From Gracilibacillus dipsosauri (GTDB taxonomy: Bacteria; Bacillota; Bacilli; Bacillales; Amphibacillaceae): 64,000 nt of DNA. The DNA lies in contig NZ_QGTD01000005.1 in NCBI RefSeq assembly GCF_003176895.1, positions 186,001 through 250,000 on the forward strand, written 5' to 3'. The position numbers and the translations under genes are program-made. Shown in pieces: positions 8,885 to 17,240 of this stretch. Positions within the stretch are counted from its first letter, which is position 1. Each line of letters starts with the position of its first letter. A model generated the notes under the pieces. The model was not told the DNA's origin. It did not search any database and saw only the letters and a list, made by a program, of their open reading frames with translations.

Positions 8885-9554
8885 CCTTACGCTCCTTGTT
8901 CTCATTTGACATTTCTAATTCCATTACTTCAAATGGCTTACGCATATTAAACATAATAAAAAAGGTAGCAATACTCATACAAAACCAAATCGTAATACTA
9001 GGTGCAAAGTAATAGATAACACCTAATGATACAAAGGTAGATAGATTTAATAATGTTGTTTTAAAAAATTTAAAATTGGCATATATCGCGACAAGCCATA
9101 AATTTTTTATTTTCACTTCAAACCTTGTTAATATAGGAAAGGCATATAATAAAATGAGTAATGCGACAATAATTAAAATAAAGATAATCGGTGTTAAAAC
9201 CTGGATATTAAAGCCTGTATAACGCAAATCTAACAATAGAATAACGAGGATCGTCCATTTTAACAGCCAGTACTTCGTACCAATCATGAAGTTCTTCTTA
9301 TAATAGCTCCAAAAATCCTTTGTCGGACTGATTTCTTTCTCTCGAACTAACTTGCCCATTGACGCAAAAAGTGCAGCAAAGGCAGGCCCGGCTGGTAATA
9401 GCGCCAAATAAAATAATAGAATATTATCCAATGTTAATTCGACAAATAAAAATATCACCAAAAAAAGAATATTTGCAAGCATAAAATAGATATTTGTCAT
9501 CAAAAAATAATAAATATATTGTAATGCAACATAAAGCGGTCGATCTATCCCCAT
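8871..9554 (-). CDS. DUF624 (YesL-like) integral membrane protein
   Basis: About 227 residues with five or six hydrophobic segments. It has the DUF624 hallmark LLPAGPAFAALFASMGKLVREKE near residues 55-75, matching the YesL family that accompanies YesMN and sugar ABC systems in Bacillus. Function is unknown; co-occurrence suggests a role in sensing or assembly of importers. A GGGGGA site fits the ATG at 9554 better than the ATG two codons upstream. It lies 15 bp downstream of the response regulator, in the same operon. A paralogue is at 38009-38692. Confidence 0.85.
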   Translation of the reverse strand: MGIDRPLYVALQYIYYFLMTNIYFMLANILFLVIFLFVELTLDNILLFYLALLPAGPAFAALFASMGKLVREKEISPTKDFWSYYKKNFMIGTKYWLLKWTILVILLLDLRYTGFNIQVLTPIIFILIIVALLILLYAFPILTRFEVKIKNLWLVAIYANFKFFKTTLLNLSTFVSLGVIYYFAPSITIWFCMSIATFFIMFNMRKPFEVMELEMSNENKERKDEKA

Positions 9555-9569
9555 TTCCATTCCCCCATT

Positions 9570-11087
9570 CTATTCATGTCTTTCCTGTAATTCTATCGCT
9601 CTTTTTTGAAATTCCTTTGGACTAATGCCAATATATTTTTTGAACTTTTTATAAAAATAATCAATATTATGATAGCCAACCATTTCTGACACTTCATAAA
9701 CCTTTAGCTTTCTTTCTTCTAGTAATTGTTGTGCCTTTTGCATCCGTACTTTGTCTAAATATATATGAAAATAATCCCCTGTATAATTTTTAAATTTTTT
9801 TCCTAAATAAGACGGATTATATTTAAATAGCTCTGCCATCAATTTCAAATTGAGTTCCTTATCATAATATTGCTCGATATATTGGATGATTTTTTTGACA
9901 GGATCATCAATATTTCCAACAAATCCGTTAACCTTTGTCGACAATTGAATAAATCTTTGCTTAAGACAATCTAATAACATGATTAAATTAGGAGATTGGT
10001 AGATTTGTTCCATCCATTCGTCAAGCTTTATTTCTTTTACATCAGGATTAGTTTTGCTAAGGCGATTATAGACATTTTTCACCAGCTCGATTAATTCGAC
10101 GAGAATATTTTCCTTTTTAACCACATGTCGTTGATAGTATTCCTTGATTTCGTCCAACAAATGATCTAGCTTTAAAAAGTTCTCAAATTCAAGTACTTGT
10201 GATATTTTATCATCCCAATTCTGCGCTGCTTTTGGTCTATTTTCTCTAGAATGAATGATTCTATCTGTAAAAATAATGGTATCGTCATAACTAAATCGAA
10301 AATCTTCCAAATGACGTAAGGACTGATAACCTGTAGATAAATCTAATAGGGAGAATGTTTTTTCTACTAGTTGTATCTTAGTATCCCTTGCAATCGATTT
10401 TATTTTCATTCTAGCCTTTTCCAAATAACTCTTTATTGTGGATCGATCATAATTAATGAATAGAATGCAAATACTCTGTTCCATCTGTAAGATTTTTGTC
10501 TGATAGTCCTCCATAGACAATAGCTTATTCTGTATGTTTTCCCAATCAATTGGTTTACTTGCAATTATATTTGCTAAATGAAAGGTATCATTTTCATAAG
10601 TGAATAAAAGCCTCTGACTTAATGTGTCTAGTTTTCCTACTAATAGATCCTTCCATTCCTGCTTCTCCACCATTTTTTCATAGTGAAGTAGTTGGGAATC
10701 CAGCTTACGTTCTTCGATACATTTTTCTTTTATTTTTTGGATTAATGGGATTAATTCATTTTCGTCTACTGGCTTTAACAAATAGGATTCCACTCCTAAA
10801 CGGATCGATTCCTGTGCAAAGGTAAAGTCAGAGTATCCCGACAATACGACATATTTAGCAGTATTTCCAAATGCCTTTGCACGGGCCACCATATTAATTC
10901 CACTAATTCCTGGCATCTTAATATCCACAAAGACGAGATCTGGGTTTTGCTGTCTAATTAATTCCAATCCTTCTCTTCCATTTTTAGCAGTTCCAACTAT
11001 TCGATAACCATACGACTTCCAATCAATAATTGAGCATAAGCCTTCACGAATTAATGGTTCATCGTCAACAAAGAGTACTTTTAACAT
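9570..11087 (-). CDS. AraC-type response regulator (YesN-like)
   Basis: 505 residues. The receiver domain covers residues ~1-120 with the acidic pocket DDE at 8-10, phosphoacceptor Asp55 (FVDIKMPG) and the conserved Lys near 105 (LLKPVDENE). A ~270-residue linker follows, then a C-terminal AraC/XylS domain with two helix-turn-helix units ending in YFYKKFKKYIGISPKEFQ. It is encoded 32 bp downstream of its kinase. By analogy with Bacillus YesMN, XynDC and similar pairs it activates a nearby sugar importer. The likely target is the importer at 1372-5050, the duplicate at 5333-7350 or the GH operon at 13491-20030; none is proven. Confidence 0.93.
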   Translation of the reverse strand: MLKVLFVDDEPLIREGLCSIIDWKSYGYRIVGTAKNGREGLELIRQQNPDLVFVDIKMPGISGINMVARAKAFGNTAKYVVLSGYSDFTFAQESIRLGVESYLLKPVDENELIPLIQKIKEKCIEERKLDSQLLHYEKMVEKQEWKDLLVGKLDTLSQRLLFTYENDTFHLANIIASKPIDWENIQNKLLSMEDYQTKILQMEQSICILFINYDRSTIKSYLEKARMKIKSIARDTKIQLVEKTFSLLDLSTGYQSLRHLEDFRFSYDDTIIFTDRIIHSRENRPKAAQNWDDKISQVLEFENFLKLDHLLDEIKEYYQRHVVKKENILVELIELVKNVYNRLSKTNPDVKEIKLDEWMEQIYQSPNLIMLLDCLKQRFIQLSTKVNGFVGNIDDPVKKIIQYIEQYYDKELNLKLMAELFKYNPSYLGKKFKNYTGDYFHIYLDKVRMQKAQQLLEERKLKVYEVSEMVGYHNIDYFYKKFKKYIGISPKEFQKRAIELQERHE

Positions 11088-11119
11088 AGGTGAATTACCT
11101 CCCTTTCAAAGTCGATTGT

Positions 11120-12877
11120 TTAGTTCTTCTGCTTAGGTAAATTCATCGACATTGTCGTTCCGCTTCCTTCAACACTGTCCATCCTAATGCCATATTTGTC
11201 ACCATATAGTAAGCTAATTCGTTGATGGACATTGTGTAACCCAATACTATTCCCATTTGATTGATAGTCTTGATCTTTCATTCTATTATTTAATTCATTT
11301 AACTTTTCTAAAGACATACCTACCCCGTTGTCATTTACTTCTACAAGAATATCGTCCCCATCTTCTTGGATGCGAATTCGTAACATCCCTGGCTCTTCCT
11401 TCATTTCTAAACCATGAATGATCGCATTTTCGACTAATGGTTGAATCAATAATGGTGTTATTTTATAAGAAAGGATATTCTCATCTATCTCCATTTTATA
11501 GGATAAGTGTTCCCCAAATCGTAGCTTCTGAATTTCTAAATAGTTTTCAATTAAAGCAACCTCTTCACTCAATGGGATCGATTGATCAGTTCGCTTTAGG
11601 GAAGAGCGCATCATTTTGCTGAGCATTTTTATTACTTTTGCTACCTCAGGATCTTTATTCAATATAGCCTTCATTCGTATCATTTCTAATGTATTATAAA
11701 GAAAATGTGGATTGATTTGACTTGCGAGCATCTTAAAATCCATCTCTTTTTGTTTGCGCTTCCAAGTCTCTTCTTTAATCTTATGAATATAAACTTCATC
11801 AATTATTTTTTGCACACTTTTGGATGTGGTTTGTAAATCCTTGTACACTTCTTTTATTTCATCATGACCCTTCATTTCCTGTGTAATATGGAAGTTTCCT
11901 TTTGCTACTTGGAACATGGCCCTTCGTAATTGCTGAATTCTTTTATGAAAACTATTCGTAAAAAAGCCAATGAGTATTAGTGAAATAGAAAGTGCACCCA
12001 AACTAATGAGAAAGCCTCGTGTAAAAATAGTATTCGGTTCATGAATAATGCCGTCAATTGGAACTTGTGTTGCTATTTGAATCGTATTATCTAGTGATTT
12101 CTCTGGTCGAAAACTATGAACATTAATCTTCACTGTTTCCTCATTAATCGTTTTGTCCATTACATAATTACCAATATCTGCATTTCTGTTCTGATAAAAA
12201 TTAGCGTGTCTACCAAGTAAGGCAATATTTTGATTATACACGATCCTTTTATTATCAAGTGTAATAAAGGTATTATAGGAAACACCTTCTACTACAGATT
12301 TTAATATATCGGGGGATATATAAATAACTAATACACCTAAAGGTTGATTCTCATGATCAAAAACCGTTCTTGTGAGCGCTAAGTATTTCTTGCTTGTCCA
12401 ATGATCCTGCATATATAACCATGTCAGTCTCCCACGCTTCATTAATGCATTTTGATACCAGTGTTGATTTTGGATGACCTTATTCGCATAAATAAAATGA
12501 GAATCAGTAATGATATCCTTTTTCATAAAAAATTGGATTTTTTCGATTTCTTCATAATAGGTTAAATAATCATCAAAAACTGGATATTGATTATAGGCAT
12601 TATACACTTCAAGTGGAGAGTCATACTGACCAGCTAGAAATGTTTTTAAGTCTTGATTGATATAGATTAAATCAGATATATTGATCACACGCTTGATGAT
12701 TGATTTTAAGCGCATCTCCATTTTATCTGCATTTGCCTCTACTTCACTCATCGTATTGGACAAAACGATTTCCCTTGTTCCAAAATTCAAATAAGCACCA
12801 ACAAGAAGAATGGGGATTGCAGTCACCAAAATGAAAATTCCTAATAGCTTGTACTTCACCTTAAGTAGTTTTTTCAA
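11120..12877 (-). CDS. Sensor histidine kinase (YesM-like)
   Basis: About 585 residues. Two membrane helices (near residues 12-32 and ~290-312) bracket an extracellular Cache-like sensor. They are followed by HAMP, the His_kinase domain with phosphorylatable His in INPHFLYNTLEMIR, and an ATPase domain with NAIIHG, DNGVGM and GLHNVHQR motifs. This layout is that of YesM/LytS-type kinases sensing extracellular sugars, often via a binding lipoprotein. The TTG at 12877 has GGGGG seven bases upstream; the TTG at 12883 is too close. It is the first gene of the operon, and its upstream region carries the tandem repeat at 12961-13233. Confidence 0.93.
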   Translation of the reverse strand: MKKLLKVKYKLLGIFILVTAIPILLVGAYLNFGTREIVLSNTMSEVEANADKMEMRLKSIIKRVINISDLIYINQDLKTFLAGQYDSPLEVYNAYNQYPVFDDYLTYYEEIEKIQFFMKKDIITDSHFIYANKVIQNQHWYQNALMKRGRLTWLYMQDHWTSKKYLALTRTVFDHENQPLGVLVIYISPDILKSVVEGVSYNTFITLDNKRIVYNQNIALLGRHANFYQNRNADIGNYVMDKTINEETVKINVHSFRPEKSLDNTIQIATQVPIDGIIHEPNTIFTRGFLISLGALSISLILIGFFTNSFHKRIQQLRRAMFQVAKGNFHITQEMKGHDEIKEVYKDLQTTSKSVQKIIDEVYIHKIKEETWKRKQKEMDFKMLASQINPHFLYNTLEMIRMKAILNKDPEVAKVIKMLSKMMRSSLKRTDQSIPLSEEVALIENYLEIQKLRFGEHLSYKMEIDENILSYKITPLLIQPLVENAIIHGLEMKEEPGMLRIRIQEDGDDILVEVNDNGVGMSLEKLNELNNRMKDQDYQSNGNSIGLHNVHQRISLLYGDKYGIRMDSVEGSGTTMSMNLPKQKN

Positions 12878-12960
12878 AAACAATCCCCCTTCTCTTCTTT
12901 CGTTTTTTTGCCACTCTCGATTTGGATTACGTACAAATTAGTTCAGGATTTTGCTAGAAA

Positions 12961-13233
12961 TGGCGTTTATAGCTTGGATAAATGTCATTTTGGGCCGGCA
13001 GTTTGCCCATTCTGACGTTTATAGCTTGGATAAACGTCATTTTGACCTCGCATTTGCTCATTCTGGTGTAGCTTGGATAAATGTCATTTTGGGCCGGCAG
13101 TTTGCCCATTCTGACGTTTATAGCTTGGATAAACGTCATTTTGACCTCGCATTTGCTCATTCTGGCGTTTATTGCTTGGATAAACGTCATTTTAGGCCGG
13201 CAGTTTGCTCATTCTGGCGTTTATAGCTTGGAT
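12961..13233. repeat. Tandem 51-52 bp hairpin repeat, 5.4 copies in alternating A/B forms
   Basis: Units start at 12961, 13013, 13064, 13112, 13163 and 13215 (partial). Lengths are 52, 51, 48, 51 and 52. Form A has GGGCCGGCAGTTTGCCC and form B has GACCTCGCATTTGCTC, giving an A-B-A-B-A' pattern (A' with one base change, AGGCCGG), i.e. a ~102-bp higher-order unit. Every unit holds a stem-loop CGTTTAT-AGCTTGG-ATAAACG, extended to perfect 10-bp arms (TGACGTTTAT / ATAAACGTCA) in form B. Form A has a second stem TGGGC / GCCCA. The GC content stands out from the AT-rich surroundings. Both strands are open through the array because 51 is divisible by three; I do not regard these frames as genes. Confidence 0.9.
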
Positions 13234-13490
13234 CCCACATTCTCTAGTTAAGAGTTATCTCAGAACAATTCTGTAAAATCTTTTCACTACTTCCCCTCTA
13301 ATGAAGCAATAAATATCCTATTCATGGTGCAAACGCTTTTAAAAGAGGAACAAAAAAAGCATCTGTAATATCCTTATGCAGAAGAAGTTGTTCCAATAGC
13401 TGTGGACTAACAGACGCTAATAGTCTAAGTATCGTATGGAGCATCAATTACTTTGGAGATTGCACCATCTGTGGCTGGCTAACTTAGAAA
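13234..13490. other. Intergenic region, little recognisable
   Basis: Between the repeat array and the GH1 stop codon I see no gene. A weak cre-like sequence TGCAAACGCTTTTA at 13328-13341 could serve the two-component operon that starts at 12877, but it departs from the consensus at three or more positions. Confidence 0.3.
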
Positions 13491-14966
13491 TTAGTCTACC
13501 AAGTTACCATTTGTTTCAATCAGTTTTTTATACCAGTAATAGCTTTTTTTCGGAATTCTTTCTAATTCCTTTTCATCTTGTTCATCCCGATCAATGTAGA
13601 CAAAGCCATATCTTTTTTGATAACCGTTTAACCAGCTTAAAAGATCGGTAAAGGACCATGCGCAATAGCCGAGTAATTCTACTCCATCTGTCAATGCTTT
13701 TTGAATTTCTACAATATGTTCCTTTAGGTAATTAATTCGGTAGTCATCCTCAATGGTACGCTGCTCTGTTAGATGATCATAAGCACCTAAGCCATTTTCC
13801 GTCACCATCATTGGTAAATGATAGCGATTTTGTAGTCTTCTTAAAGCAATTCGAATACCAATCGGATCGATTTCCCATCCCCATTTCGTTTTTTCTAAAT
13901 GAGGATTCGACACATTGGCAAACATCCTTTTTTCAGGACTTTGTGCTTGCTCTTCTTTTGGCTGCATGAGATAAGGATCGGTTGCTTGAAAATCTTTTTC
14001 CAAATCTGCCTCACTTTCTTGAAGAGGGAATTCAATCTCATTTGCCCTTACCGTACCTCCATGATAATAATTTACACCAAGAAAATCTGGTTTAGCAGAT
14101 TGCAGCAGCTCCAAGTCACCATCTTTGATGGATGGTGCTACTCCTAATTTTTCTAGTTGCTTAAAAGTCACTTTAGGATATTTACCATTTACATAGACAT
14201 CTAACCACCAGTGATTTTGAAATTCTTCCCCATTCAGTGCTGCTAACACATTATTCGGTTCACAATCAAGGCTGTACATGGGTCCATAGCCAAAGCTTGG
14301 TCCAATCATACCATTTGGAACTAATTCATGAAAACTGTTAATGGCCTTTGCATTTGCTAGATTAATAATATGATTTGCTTCAAACATTCGCTTCACATCA
14401 GCGATATTTGGTGGATGTGCTTCCCAGCGGTAACCAAGTGCTGTAAATACGTTTTGTTCATTAAAGCTTACCCAATATTTTACCTTATCTTTAAATCTTT
14501 CAAATAAAATTCTAGCATAATGATCAAAATCGTCTATCACTTCTCTCGATTCCCAGCCTTGGTATTCGTCCTGTAAGGCTTGTGGAATATCCCAATGATA
14601 TAATGTCAAAACAGGCTCAATGTCATATCTCTTAAGTTCATCAATGAGATTTTCATAGAATAGTAACCCTTTTTCATTTACCTCCCCTTTACCACTTGGA
14701 AGAATTCGACTCCATGCAACAGAAAAACGGTAGGCCTTCAATCCCATTTCTGCCATTAAACGAACATCTTCTTTGTAACGATGATAATGATCTACTGCTA
14801 TATCTCCATTTGTTCCTTGGAAGGTTTTCCCTGGTATCTTCGTAAATTGATCCCAGATGGAAGGACCTTTTCCATCTACATCCCATCCTCCTTCGATTTG
14901 ATATGCTGCTGATGCCGCTCCCCATAAAAACCCTTCAGGAAATTTGTCTAATTTATCATGATACAT
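13491..14966 (-). CDS. GH1 6-phospho-beta-glucosidase (BglC/YckE-like)
   Basis: 491 residues, full length for GH1. N-terminal signature FLWGAASAAYQIEG at residues 13-26, acid/base Glu170 in SFNEQN, nucleophile Glu390 in VTENGLGA. At residues 444-453 it reads S-W-L-N-G-Y-Q-K-R-Y, giving the Ser/Lys/Tyr set that binds the 6-phosphate in phospho-beta-glycosidases, where non-phospho enzymes have EWAxGY-RFG. It should therefore cleave phosphorylated beta-glucosides such as cellobiose-6-phosphate or aryl glucosides. No PTS genes are near. Phosphorylation by the ROK kinase at 383-1285 after ABC import is a possible alternative (inference). It is the last gene of the GH3-GH95-GH1 operon, 18 bp after GH95. 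Confidence 0.88.
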   Translation of the reverse strand: MYHDKLDKFPEGFLWGAASAAYQIEGGWDVDGKGPSIWDQFTKIPGKTFQGTNGDIAVDHYHRYKEDVRLMAEMGLKAYRFSVAWSRILPSGKGEVNEKGLLFYENLIDELKRYDIEPVLTLYHWDIPQALQDEYQGWESREVIDDFDHYARILFERFKDKVKYWVSFNEQNVFTALGYRWEAHPPNIADVKRMFEANHIINLANAKAINSFHELVPNGMIGPSFGYGPMYSLDCEPNNVLAALNGEEFQNHWWLDVYVNGKYPKVTFKQLEKLGVAPSIKDGDLELLQSAKPDFLGVNYYHGGTVRANEIEFPLQESEADLEKDFQATDPYLMQPKEEQAQSPEKRMFANVSNPHLEKTKWGWEIDPIGIRIALRRLQNRYHLPMMVTENGLGAYDHLTEQRTIEDDYRINYLKEHIVEIQKALTDGVELLGYCAWSFTDLLSWLNGYQKRYGFVYIDRDEQDEKELERIPKKSYYWYKKLIETNGNLVD

Positions 14967-14984
14967 CTGACTGATCGGCTCCTT

Positions 14985-17237
14985 TTATAATTGTATTACC
15001 AAGCTTTTTGGTTGATTGGGATATAAAGTGAACCTCTTTTCCGACACATCTGCTTCTGAATAAAGAGGCAAATAGATTTCCAATGTTTGTTCAATCTCAC
15101 TTAAAAGCTCCATAGCTATATTTTTCTTAGTAAGATCCCACTTTAAAAAAGTAACCTGCATTTGTTCCGGAAGTCGAATGCCACGAATCTCTCCCTGTTT
15201 CAATGAATTAGGTAAAGCACCTAATAGTGTTAAGCGATGATGGCTATAGTCAACGAGCATTTCATGAACCACTTGAGGTAACGCCCCATTGCCATCTACA
15301 TTAAACACCTCTTGATCATTATAGTGTGACATCATTAAAGAGGTATAGAAGCAATTATTTTTTACGAGCAAATGGAAGACCTCTTCCACAAGATCTGGCA
15401 TATGAAATTGCGTCGCACAAAGAGCAGAATGCATACGACCATGTGTCGAGGACGTATCTGCTTCTTTATTTAAAAGCCATGCTTCTAACCTCTTATCAAA
15501 AGCTATTTTGGCTGCACTCCACATCTTCGGATCTGTAATTTCATTAAATTCTCTGCTTTGAAAGACAGGGTAAAGATGAGAAAAATGCCGATGGTTGTAG
15601 TTCTCTTCTTTTCCTGGAGTTAACCATTCCTTTAAAGCACCATCTTCATTGATTTGATAGGCAGGTAATTTTTGTAGCATTTGTTGCCACTTAGTGCGCT
15701 CTGGTGAGTCCATTGATAAAATATCATGTGCTATCATTAAATTTGTTAACACTTCCTTGGCTACAGCTATATCCTGTGTTGCATTATCCGCGCATCCATT
15801 TTCAGCAGAATAGGAAGGGGTAAATCGATAGGTGCCATCCTCGTCCTCGATTAAGAAATCCTCATAGAATAATACAATTTCCTTTAAAAACGGTATCGCT
15901 TCTTCTTTTAGAAAGATTTTGTCCCCAGTAAACCGATAATATTGGAAGTACCAATGGGCGAGCCAGCCTGCTCCACAGGTCCAAAAATGTAATGGCCAAT
16001 CCTCATTCCAATGAAGGTGCTTACCACTGTTACTAGCATGAATGGCAGCCATCACCCCTCTTGCTCCATAATATTTTTTAGCATTTTCTCTAAACTCTGG
16101 GATGAGTTCTTTTATTAAGCGAAAGTAACCTTGCATACCCTCAAGTTGATGACTAGATAAAGCTGCTGCAATGGATAACTCTACATTGGTATCAAAAGTG
16201 AAATCCCCACTCCAGGCAGGCTCAAAGGTTCCTGTCCAGATTCCTTGTAGGTTAGGAGTTAATTCACCGGCACTACATATATACATATACCTTCCTGCAT
16301 CATACATTTTTTCTAACAACACTGGTGAAATCGATTTGTTTCTTTTAGCTTCTAATACGATATCATCAATTGATCTCAACCTTTCGTGATCAGTTGTTAG
16401 ACTTAGCTCCACCCGCTCAAATCTATCTCGATGAATGTCACAATGTTTCTGAAAAAGCTTAGTATAAGTTATACCATTCTCTATCATTTTGGAAAAAACT
16501 GATCTCTTGCTCTCTATATCATATGGTATAATTTTCATGACGAGTATTGTAGGTGAAGTGGCACAAATATTGATTGCTTCATGACTAGTGATTAGCTTAT
16601 CCGCACCAATTACTTGGATCCAAACATCATATCCAGCATCACTATACTCATAATCAAATTGTGCATGAATGACATTTTCTTCTATGACTGTTCGCTGTTT
16701 CATTTTTTTATCCACATATTGCTTTAAAGAAATATGATAATTTCCTGGACTTAATTCATGAATAATAGCATTATTCGTTTGGGATACGAACGTTTTCCGA
16801 CGATAGCTCTGATGATTAACTTGATAGGAAACTTGCAATTCACCAGTTTCATAATCGATACTTCGCCTATATCGGGAATAATTGTGATGATCTGTCTCGA
16901 TAAATAAATGAAAACCAGGATGGTAAGGATCACTCATCGTCAATCCTTCATAGCCTAATTCTGTAGACTTTCGATAATAATAGGCAATGGCCTCTTCATA
17001 CCCTTTTGTTCGGATTATTTCACGTACTTTATCTAGATATGGTGCCATTTCTGGCAGCTGATCACTATTTCCTTGAGGTAAGTATAGTCTACAATGATTG
17101 CCAACAATCGTATCCTTTATTGGATCTCCAAAAACCATGACACCATGGCTTCCGTTACCACTTACTAGCGCATCCTCCCATTTCTGGGCTGGGGTTTCCG
17201 TCCAAATACCTTTTCGTGGTAGAATATGCTTCATCAT
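14985..17237 (-). CDS. GH95-family glycosidase (alpha-L-fucosidase / alpha-L-galactosidase-like)
   Basis: 750 residues with no signal peptide. The N-terminal beta-sandwich opens with WEDALVSGNGSHGVMVFG (residues 21-38), the GH95 start pattern. An (alpha/alpha)6 barrel follows with LQGIWTG, the active-site stretch NEDWPLHFWTCGAGWLAHW and HRHFSHLYPVF near residue 560, all recognisable GH95 landmarks. A C-terminal beta-domain completes it. GH95 enzymes use inverting hydrolysis to remove terminal alpha-L-fucose or alpha-L-galactose. Sequence differences around the LQG motif (FEPAWSGDFTFDTN) suggest a divergent subgroup, so the sugar is uncertain. It starts 3 bp after the GH3 stop codon, so the two are co-translated. 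Confidence 0.75.
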   Translation of the reverse strand: MMKHILPRKGIWTETPAQKWEDALVSGNGSHGVMVFGDPIKDTIVGNHCRLYLPQGNSDQLPEMAPYLDKVREIIRTKGYEEAIAYYYRKSTELGYEGLTMSDPYHPGFHLFIETDHHNYSRYRRSIDYETGELQVSYQVNHQSYRRKTFVSQTNNAIIHELSPGNYHISLKQYVDKKMKQRTVIEENVIHAQFDYEYSDAGYDVWIQVIGADKLITSHEAINICATSPTILVMKIIPYDIESKRSVFSKMIENGITYTKLFQKHCDIHRDRFERVELSLTTDHERLRSIDDIVLEAKRNKSISPVLLEKMYDAGRYMYICSAGELTPNLQGIWTGTFEPAWSGDFTFDTNVELSIAAALSSHQLEGMQGYFRLIKELIPEFRENAKKYYGARGVMAAIHASNSGKHLHWNEDWPLHFWTCGAGWLAHWYFQYYRFTGDKIFLKEEAIPFLKEIVLFYEDFLIEDEDGTYRFTPSYSAENGCADNATQDIAVAKEVLTNLMIAHDILSMDSPERTKWQQMLQKLPAYQINEDGALKEWLTPGKEENYNHRHFSHLYPVFQSREFNEITDPKMWSAAKIAFDKRLEAWLLNKEADTSSTHGRMHSALCATQFHMPDLVEEVFHLLVKNNCFYTSLMMSHYNDQEVFNVDGNGALPQVVHEMLVDYSHHRLTLLGALPNSLKQGEIRGIRLPEQMQVTFLKWDLTKKNIAMELLSEIEQTLEIYLPLYSEADVSEKRFTLYPNQPKSLVIQL

Positions 17238-17240
17238 TTC

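Noticed and set aside
12951-13226. Open frames on both strands through the repeat array (91 and 78 codons)
   Set aside because: They exist only because the repeat unit is a multiple of three; no ribosome site, low-complexity repeated peptides, and the hairpin structure explains the sequence better.
12961-13233. CRISPR array
   Set aside because: Units are contiguous without unique spacers and alternate between two fixed variants; no cas genes are near.
13328-13341. cre site upstream of the first two-component operon
   Set aside because: Too many departures from consensus and about 450 bp from the start codon; kept only as a weak note.
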